Below, in pieces: positions 56,911-64,000 of a stretch of 64,000 bases of DNA (position 1 is the first letter of the stretch; each line of letters begins with the position of its first letter). Where the stretch lies: positions 22,127,392 through 22,191,391 of the forward strand of contig JBBMNZ010000003.1 of the NCBI GenBank assembly GCA_037954325.1, given 5' to 3'. The stretch is from Fistularia commersonii. Lineage: Eukaryota > Chordata > Actinopteri > Syngnathiformes > Fistulariidae. The notes beneath the pieces were generated by a model. It had not been told where the DNA came from, did not search any database, and saw nothing but the letters and a program-made list of their open reading frames with translations. The position numbers and the translations under genes were made by a program.

Positions 56911-57470
56911 CAGTAGAACCTGGCTTTCCAAACGCCCCGAAAAATGAATAAATCAGCCCACGAACAGATTTCCATCGAATTTTGAATCGACCGGCGGATA
57001 AGCCTCGGCGTTAGAACACACAAACAAACAAACTCAGGGGTTTTCCGCGTTGTAGCGTAGCGGCTACGTGCGTTGTACTCCGTGTTGTTTACATCGTTCA
57101 CCGTTGTGTTCTCCTGGTATATTTGGGCTTTTTCAGTAAGTTAGCGCTCACTAAGGCTCCCAAAAAGTTACTGCTACTGATAGTGGTGTTGAGTATTTAA
57201 GTCAATCTAAAGAAGGATATCATTTTTAAACATGAGCACGGTGTTTGTGTTACAGATCTCTCCAAACACTGCGACACGGAAAAGTCTACCATCTGTACGA
57301 TCCTGAAAAACAAAGACGCGCTAAAAAAGGGAGACAACATTAACAAAGCAAAGGTCTCAAGTCTGAGAGGAAGTAGAAAAGTTATTGTTAGTTTGGATAA
57401 ATGGAAGACAACTAGTTGGAGATAGCGTTGGCGTTAATGTTAGCATTAGCGTTAGCGAGGGTCTCATATG
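56911..57470 (+). mobile_element. Tigger/pogo transposon relic, 5' part
   Basis: Begins CAGTAGAACCTGGCTTTCC after a TA. A degraded start lies at 57153 (codons KAPKK, expected MAPKK/R), and the broken frame from 57233 gives EHGVCVTDLSKHCDTEKSTI, CTILKNKDALKKG, NINKAKVSSLRGSRKV, comparable to the N-terminal CENP-B-type DNA-binding region of Tigger transposases. It is interrupted before the DDE catalytic domain, and no right end is found. Confidence 0.75.
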
Positions 57471-57769
57471 TGACAAGGCTTTACTTTTGCTGATTTAGTG
57501 AAGGAAACGTAGAGTGCTGACAAGAAGAGAATAAATATCAGAAACACGGGAAAACTGAGGGTTTTCTTTAATTCCTTTTTGTCACAAATGAACCCATAAA
57601 AAAGTTTCAGTAGAGTACAGAATGTTTTTTGGGGATGGAGAACGGATCACTGGGATTTAGGTTGATTTTTACGGGAAACACTGATTCTGCTCGCGAACAT
57701 TTCGCTTTGCAAACAGAGCCGAAGAACATATTAAATTCGAAAGCCTCAGCTTTACTATATTTGTCGGTG
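57471..57769. other. Gene-free stretch
   Basis: Contains a plus-strand 88-codon frame (57629-57895) with no recognised family, overlapping the start of the next relic. Confidence 0.4.
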
Positions 57770-58470
57770 GTCTGGATAAACGGGAATGGCAAAACACCTT
57801 CCGATCAATGCGGAGCGTCCAGAAAGAGGAACGGATGGTGGAGCTTCGGGCAGAACAGCCCGGCTCAAACAACGTCAACTCTGACCACGTGTTGAAGGAA
57901 AAGCGAAGCTCTGTAAATACTGGGTGAAAATATTGCACGATGGGGAGAAAAATCCTTGAACACAAACTAGGTGTTATCAGAACTCGACACCACCGGGTCA
58001 GGAACATCCCATCGACCGCCAAAGGCAGAACAATTAAGGTCCAACATATTAGGAAAGCCCACAAATCCTATGGCTATCCTAATCGGGCCTTTGCAAACTC
58101 TGCAACCACCAGACCCAAGAGCAAAGAAGAGGAGGACAGTCACAAAGGACATTGTCATACCGTATGTTGCAGCCGATTTCAGAATACCAGTGCGCTTCCG
58201 ACCTCAATATTCTAAAGGACAAAACAACCCGGCACAAGATCGATGTGGTGTGCGCTGTCACCTGCTCCGAGGAGGGTGATGACGTCTACATTGGGGACAG
58301 GAGTCCGCAGTCCACCTACACCTGAAGGACAAGAGCCACTGAAGACAACAATGTCCGCATTCTGGTCAGAGAAGATGGATGGTTCCAGAGAGGAGTCAAG
58401 GAGACATCTTCGTCAAAACAGAAAAACTGTCTCTGTGCCTTAGGAACAACCTTTCGCCTACAAACAATGC
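57770..58470 (+). mobile_element. GIY-YIG retroelement relic (Penelope-like), broken
   Basis: Frames at 57940-58215 give MGRKILEHKLGVIRTRHHRV, RNIPSTAKGRTIKVQHIRKA, HKSYGYPNRAFANSATT, and at 58116 onward ...DIVIPYVAADFR, IPVRF. Another frame continues to VVCAVTCSEEGDDVYIGD, then NNVRILVREDGWFQRGVKET. The (V)YIG motif followed by ...REDGWFQRGVKE is the form taken by the GIY-YIG endonuclease of fish Penelope-like retroelements. The piece between YIGD and the HLK-like codons is shortened by about 20 residues, and stops and frame changes abound. The upstream reverse transcriptase is not recognisable. Confidence 0.6.
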
Positions 58471-58474
58471 CGTA

Positions 58475-58640
58475 TTACATAACATTACATTACATTACAT
58501 TGCATTTGGCAGACGCTTTTATCCAAAGCGACTTACAATAGAGGACATAGGGACAGCAAATATAATTGCAAATACACGATGCACAGGAAATATACAGACC
58601 AGTAAGCTTGGGTTAGTGAGTTTTTTTTTTTTTTTTTGGG
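58475..58640 (-). mobile_element. L2-type LINE tail, minus strand, inside the GIY-YIG relic
   Basis: The plus strand shows the ATTACATTACATTACATTGC array, ATTTGGCAGACGCTTTTATC and CAAAGCGACTTACAATAGAG, the exact complement of the L2 tail found at 3048 and 17136. It continues to AGTAAGCTTGGGTTAGTGAG and a T-run (58621-58638). Inserted between the coding relic and its presumed 3' region. Confidence 0.8.
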
Positions 58641-59030
58641 ATCCATCGCAAGACAGTGTAGCTTACACAGAGGAGGCCACCCTTCAGATCGTCCGACCCG
58701 GAAAGGTCCAACAACGGAACCGGACCCCACAACAACCACCTGAGCCTCGGTCCATGTGACCCGACGGGTCGCTCTTCTTTGTTTTTACATTCATTCTGAG
58801 AATATTTGCTAAACCTTTTCAAATTTCAATCCGGATAAGTCCCCAGAAGTTGTACCTTTGACACGGCCATTAGAACAACTCTCCCTTTTGCATAACAAGC
58901 CATCGTAACTTAACCGGTGGTTTTATTTATTTCGACCTGAAGAAGAACTGAAACGTCTTCGAGGAAAGAAAATCAAGTCTGGTTGCTACGAGAAGAATCT
59001 GCTTGTATTCTTGTAAATAGTGACTGTTAA
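58641..59030 (+). mobile_element. Presumed 3' region of the GIY-YIG retroelement
   Basis: Contains CATTAGAACAACTCTCCCTT, TTGCATAACAAGCC, GGTGGTTTTATTTATTTCGA, CCTGAAGAAGAACTGAAACG, TCTTCGAGGAAAGAAAATCA and TCTGGTTGCTACGAGAAGA. I recognise this type of sequence as the 3' end that follows such GIY-YIG elements in fish, but the link rests on memory of the family rather than on a match within this window. Confidence 0.4.
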
Positions 59031-60884
59031 GATTCACAGTCTTTGTAAAATCTCAGTCTGAGACCAGACTGCGACTGAACACTTTAGCTGTGAGCCGGGA
59101 TGAAATGATAGTTTTATAGTCTTTTCGTGTTTTCCAGGTTTTCCGGGGGTGGGGGGGGTCCCTATTTCCCTGCTTATAACCCCATCGATGCAGAGCCGAC
59201 CCGCGCAATTAACCCTCCGAAGCCATAAGACGGCGAATTGAGTTAAAAAAAAAAAAAAAAAATCAGCGGTCTTTGTCGCTTAGCGTGAGAAAAGCTGGAT
59301 GAACCTAAACGCGGGAGGGCAAGCGTGATATGAAAAAAAAAAAAAGCGTAAGGGGAAAAGCAAGAGCCTGGCATACGGAGGAAAGGAGGAGGATGGAGGG
59401 GAAAAAAAAAAAAAAAATGAATGCAAAAGGACTGCCAAGCTGCGGCGGAGAGAAGTGACACCCGCGGTTGGGTCCACACCAGGCAGGCAAATAAAAGAAG
59501 CCCCCTAAGCCCTTGTAATCAGCGGAGGAACAGACAAGGCCCGCTTGTCTTTTCCTCCTTAAGCCCCGCCGGAGTTTGGGGGTCCGACGCTCATCTTCGC
59601 GGCGCGCCCTGCCAAATGGCAGCGCACATCAAAGTCTTCGCCCGCTAGCCTCCTTGCCTACTCGCGTCGACGTCCCGGGGATTAGCATTAGCATAATTGA
59701 GGTTTATGTACAGACGCTTAGCGCGGGGGCTCGATGGATCGCTCTTCTGGAATGGGGGTGTGTGGCGTTGCGTTGTGTAATGTGGATTTTGCATCCATTC
59801 TGCTTCAGACTGTGAACGCCCACGCCCCCCCCCCCCCCCTTCCCCGTGTCCACACACACACACACACATCTTTCAACCTGATTTAGAAGTAGGTGATGGA
59901 CTGTACCATTTTTTTTTTTTTTGAAGGGGTGGAAGGGGGGGGACAAAACACGTCACTATCGAGCGGCGCACCTGCGTTTAGCCTCCCGAGCATCGATCGG
60001 GCAACGCGTCCGATAACGCTCTCTGGCGTTTTTTCGCAGAGTGGGCGGCCGGAAGGGGAACGGCAAAAAAAATCGATGCGATTCGCCGAAACGGCGTGCT
60101 GGAGCGTGGGAAGTTTAGAGAGAGAACTTCTTCTGGGGCCTCGCAGCTCAAAGCCAGAGAGAGGAAGAGAGAGAGGGAGTTCTTGAACGCGCTGCCAAGG
60201 CATTTGTCAGTCTTATCGCCTCTCTTGGCTCGCCGCGGCGCTGCTGGTGGAGAGTAATTGAGTGCTTAGAGTTATAGATGAACTAATTAGTGGGTGCATT
60301 GAAAGCTCGGCTCATTAGTGGGCGGGAGAGAGCCGCCGCCGCCGCCGCCGCCGCCGCCACCGCCGCTCGGAGGGTTTCCAGCCTCGGCGTGGGGCTGGGT
60401 GGGGTGGAGGGGAGCTACGCTCGACTTCATTAAAGAGGCTGCAAAGCACGACGCGTGGCGACGGAAACCGCGCCCGCGAAATCCCGTTCCGAGGCGTCTA
60501 AAGGTGAAGGCGAGTTTTGCCGCACGGAGAGCTAAGTGGTCCGGTTCCATTGCGAGTATCGGTAAGGGGAGTGGGTTCGTGCTTCCGGCTCACAGCAAGA
60601 CGGTCTCTGGTTCCGTTCCGATTTCCTGGTTCTGTCTGTGTCGGGTCTCCATGTTTCTGCGTGGAGTTCCGTTTTCCGCCCGCAGTCCAAAAATATGCAG
60701 TAGGTTCATTAGACACGCTGAATTGCCAAGATGCATGCATGAAAGGGAATGAATGTCTTCATATGACATGTGATTGACAGGGGAGTTTTGTATCTGTGAG
60801 CAGACGACCATGCAGACGACTGAATGGCTTGTTCTCTGCAAGCCCGGCTCAGGTGTCTTCATCCCGTTCTCACCTCTTACACCA
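59031..60884. other. Gene-free stretch, partly candidate conserved non-coding
   Basis: A-runs lie at 59245-59262 and 59402-59417, a C-run at 59826-59839, a (CA)n tract at 59852-59868 and a (CCG)n tract at 60334-60365. The segment 60190-60310 (AGTAATTGAGTGCTTAGAGT, GATGAACTAATTAGTGGGTG) is repeat-free and rich in TAATTA-type homeodomain words. The 144-codon frame (60318-60752) is driven by the CCG tract. Confidence 0.4.
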
Positions 60885-61185
60885 GCTCCTCTGTGGTCTT
60901 CCTCTAGGCTACAACCTCAGCATCCTTCTACCCAGATGTTCACTCTTGTCCTCACTTTGACTTGATCTTCAGAGTATCTACCATGTGCTGTCCCTCCGAT
61001 GGGCCTCTTTACCTCCTCCTCACTCCCAGAGAGGAACCTCCACATCTTCATCTGCCTCCAGCTCTGTCTTCTGCCTCTGCCTTCACCATGGCTGACGCCG
61101 CCACCACGTTCTCCACCTTTCCTTTCGTTACTTCTGATAATCATTTATCACCCGGACACTTGTCTCCAGCCATTCCGACCAGCTT
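60885..61185 (-). mobile_element. RTE-type LINE fragment, minus strand, heavily decayed
   Basis: Plus-strand words TCTAGGCTACAACCTCAGCA, ACCATGTGCTGTCCCTCCGA TGG, TCACTCCCAGAGAGGAACCT, CACATCTTCATCTGCC, TCCAGCTCTGTCTTCTGCC follow the order of the RTE C-terminal complement seen at 28250-28360, with many substitutions and deletions. Confidence 0.65.
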
Positions 61186-61309
61186 GCACACATTCCTACG
61201 CCTTTTCTGCGCGCTACACTATGTTGCCATGGTAACACATCCCATAGAGGGCAGTGCTGAGTTCAGAATTCATTTCCGAGTTCCGTCTAGGACAAAAACA
61301 ACAAACGCT

Positions 61310-62860
61310 GTCTTCTTCTCTGTTCCTTTCTCTGGTGATGCTTGAGCACACCGCCACTTCCAGCGGTGCTGCTCCATTTGCAGGCTTCCAAAGGACATAG
61401 TGAATTCCGTAGGGAAAAAAAGCGCGGTTCCTTGAAACCGCTTTCCGAATGATCGTACCGATGTCATGGCGGCATGTGGACGAAAAATTCTTCTCTATCG
61501 TTATACTGCCGCCATTTTGTCTTCTTCTCTGTTCCTTTCACTGGTCACGCTTGAGCATACCGCGACTTCTAATGGTACTGCTCCATTTGGCTATGCATCC
61601 GCAAGCTCCCAGAGGATGTAGAGAACTATGCAGAAAATGAGCAGAGTTCCTTGAAACATCTTGAAACAAGACCTTCCGATTGATCGTATCCATTCCATGG
61701 CGGCATGTGGAATGAGAATTCTTCTCCACCGCTATTGACGCCATATTGTCTTCACCTCTGTTCCTTTCACTGGTCACGCTTGAGCATACCACGACTTCCG
61801 GTGGTTCCGCTCCATTTGGCTAGGCATCCGCAAGCTCCCATAGCAACTAAAACACCGCGCAAGAAATGAACACGGTTCACGAAACGTCTTGAAATGAGAC
61901 TTTTCGATTGGTCGTACCGATTGCATGGCGGCACGGGAACGGAGAATTCTTGTCCAATCGTTACACCGACGCCATATTGTCTTATTCTTCGCTGGTCCGC
62001 TTGAGCATACCGTGACTTCCCGCATTACTGCTCCATTAGGCTACGCATCTGCAAGCCTCCAAAGGAACGAGACCTTACGATTGATCATACCGATTCCACG
62101 GTGGCAGGTGGATGGAGAATTCTTCACCACTGTTACACTGCCACCATGCTGTCTTCTTCTCTGTTCCTTTCACCGGTCACACTTCCGCAACTTTGGCTAT
62201 ACTTCTGCAAGGACCCAGAGGACCTAGAGCACCGCCCAGGAAATGAACGCATTTTCATGCAAACATCTTGAAACGAGACTTCACGACTTCCCGGAGAATT
62301 CCGCTCCATCGTTACACCGACACCGCACTGTCTTCTCGGTTTCTTTCACTGGTCACGCTTGAGCATACCGTGACTTCCAGCATTACTGCTCCATTAGGCT
62401 ACGCATCTGCAAGCCTCCAAAGGAACGAGACCTTACGACTGATCATACCGATTCCACGGTGGCAGGTGGATGGAGAATTCTTCACCAAGGTTACACTGCC
62501 ACCATGCTGTCCTCTTCTCTGTTCCTTTCACCGGTCACACTTCGACAACTTCTGCCGGTACTGCTCCATTTGGCTATACTTCCGCAAGGACCCAGAGGAC
62601 CTAGAGCACCGCTCAGGAAATGAACGCATTTCATGCAAACATCTTGAAACGAGACATCCCGACTTCCCGGAGAATTCTTCTCCATCGCTACACCGACACC
62701 GTACTGTCTTCTCGGTTTCTTTCACCGGTCACGCTTGAGCATACCGTGACTTCCAGCTGTACTGCTCCATTTGGCTACGCATCCACAAGCTCCAAGAGGA
62801 TGCAGAGAAAAGTGCAGGAAATGAACGCAGTTCCTTGAAACGTCCAGAAACCAGACCTAG
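61310..62860. repeat. Local satellite: eight monomers of about 180-230 bp
   Basis: The landmark (T/C)TTTC(A)C(T/C)GGT(C)A... that precedes CGCTTGAGCATACC recurs near 61322, 61531, 61760, 61985, 62165, 62342, 62522 and 62718. Each monomer carries, in order, a TGTCTTCTTCTCTGTTCC-like segment, GCTTGAGCATACCG(T/C)GACTT, TACTGCTCCATT(T/A)GGCTA, GCATC(C/T)GCAAGC, AAATGAACGCA-like, CTTGAAAC(A/G)(T/A)CTTGAAACGAGA and GA(T/C)TGATC(G/A)TACCGATTCC. From 61992 the pattern becomes dimeric (about 357 and 376 bases): one monomer type has GGCTACGCATCTGCAAGCCT and the next has GGCTATACTTC(T/C)GCAAGGAC. Frames of 100 and 156 codons inside are artefacts of the repeat. Confidence 0.85.
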
Positions 62861-64000
62861 CGTATGCACGGTGACAAAGCACCAAAAAAGACGGCCCTCC
62901 TGACGATAGCAGACGCGGTTCGTGCGGCGGCGGCGGCCGCCGAGCAAAGGCCGATTCCAGCAAGTTTACCTCAGGAACCTTCTGGCCGGCGGCATCTAAT
63001 CAGCCACTTCTTGCTCGTGTGCACCGGAGCCACGATCCATCACAGTTATAGCTCCCCCGGCGCCGCCGCGGGAAGGAACTATTAAGCTGGATGGATGTAG
63101 AAGCGCCGCCAGTCAGGGACTACCATATGAGCCCCTCCCCCGCCGCTTCCTCCTCCAGCCCGGTGCCCTTTAATGGGCACTTAATATGGCTGACAAATTT
63201 ACAAGGCATTTAAAAACGACCCAGTCAGCCAGTCGGCGGAGGAAAGGGGGGGGGGGGGCGAGGAAGGAGTCGGAGCGGAGAGCGCCCAATCTCATTTTCT
63301 CCTGCCGACTGGGGCAATAAACATGCTGGATTTATATCGGGGGAGCCTAGGTGATGGGATGAGCAGCGTGTGCGTGTGTGTGTGTGTTTGTGTTTAGTGT
63401 GTACACTCTGTCTCCCAGTACAAATAATTCACCCTGAACACCTGTCAACATGAGTCATGACACCAGAGAATTCCTGCAATTGAGCACATCCAACTAATTG
63501 GTGGCAGCCGTCCAGACCCCCCCCCCCTCCACCCCTCCGCCCCTCCGCCTCGCTCCATATCTATCTTTTCGTTTTTCTCTCCCATTACATGCATCTCTCG
63601 CTCCGCCTCCAACCCGCCCCTTCACTCTTGTAACCCCCCCACCACCACCCACTCCATCTATTTTAACACAACATTCACGGATGAGTGATTTAATGCCGGT
63701 TATCAAACCCGTCATTGTAATCACATCTCTAATTATGCTTAATTAAACCAGTCTAATGGCGGCGACATTTTTTTTTTTTTTTTTTTTTTGGGAAATCAGC
63801 CCCCCCCCCTACCACCACCACCACCCCGCCTCCTTCCCCGGGTTCGACTCGCTCAACTCCTCCGACGGCCAATCAACTCCGAACTCTCTGCCCGGCTCTT
63901 GTCGGCCCGTTAATTAAACTCCCGAAGTGCCTAATGATTAAGATAACGCGGCAATCTGGTGGCGAACAGGCCCCTTTCCTCCCCTCTTCCTTTTTTTTTT
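62861..64000. other. Gene-free stretch, partly candidate conserved non-coding
   Basis: Mainly 63120-63370 and 63640-63950 look repeat-free: TTTAATGGGCACTTAATATG, CAATAAACATGCTGGATTTA, TAATCACATCTCTAATTATG, CTTAATTAAACCAGTCTAAT, GTTAATTAAACTCCCGAAGT. ATTA/TAATTA words are frequent. Simple tracts are at 63247-63258 (G), 63371-63387 (TG), 63519-63526 (C) and 63771-63789 (T). Function is not established. Confidence 0.35.

Noticed and set aside
61925..62738. Open frames of 100 and 156 codons with a shared segment
   Set aside because: The shared peptide arises because both lie on the same satellite dimer; no recognised domain.

Overview
This window looks like non-coding DNA from a ray-finned (teleost) fish, probably a percomorph. 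I found no intact host gene, no exon with convincing splice boundaries, no rRNA, no functional tRNA and nothing prokaryotic. The fish assignment rests on repeat content recognised from general knowledge: L2-type LINE tails ending in the GTAAGTCGCTTTGGATAAA motif, RTE-type retrotransposon fragments, a tRNA-type SINE, Tc1-like MITEs, Tigger/pogo, hAT and Harbinger-like DNA transposons, and very many CA/TG microsatellites. The species and the host locus cannot be named from the sequence alone.

Layout. 0-5 kb: a long inverted repeat (941-1831), an L2 tail beside a clean MITE with TA duplications (3149-3435), and a degenerate CATTCAC array carrying two L2 tails. 5-12 kb: mostly unique-looking DNA with LINE 3' ends and a probable hAT relic. 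12.4-13.0 kb: a minus-strand SINE whose body has expanded into six copies of an exactly 71-bp minisatellite. 16-19.1 kb: RTE and L2 retrotransposon wreckage. 19-30 kb: a pyrimidine-purine trinucleotide block, hAT and Harbinger-like relics, a dispersed repeat of unknown class and a large minus-strand RTE piece. 30.2-31.9 kb: a three-level nest (LINE end inside a TIR element inside Tigger). 34-42 kb and 49-50 kb: several copies of a composite SINE-like repeat whose CATTCAC core has expanded into minisatellites, one copy interrupted by a hAT element and one by a LINE tail. 43-55 kb: a dense run of dinucleotide repeats, a nested pair of MITEs (46226-46699), a plus-strand RTE reverse-transcriptase relic and, directly after it, a frameshifted THAP-domain relic. 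55.6-59 kb: a DNA element, a LINE 3' end, a second Tigger relic and a GIY-YIG retroelement relic. 61.3-62.9 kb: a local satellite with eight monomers and a dimeric higher-order pattern.

Between the repeats are stretches rich in homeodomain-like TAATTA/ATTA words and short of obvious decay (for example 38.3-40.4, 47.4-48.8, 51.8-52.1, 60.2 and 63.1-63.4 kb). They resemble the conserved non-coding DNA found around developmental genes, but this is a subjective impression that only cross-species alignment can test. Nothing here supports a new protein-based system. The points of most interest are structural: SINE-to-minisatellite conversion, repeated expansion of one repeat core, nested insertions, a foldback-like repeat and the THAP relic.
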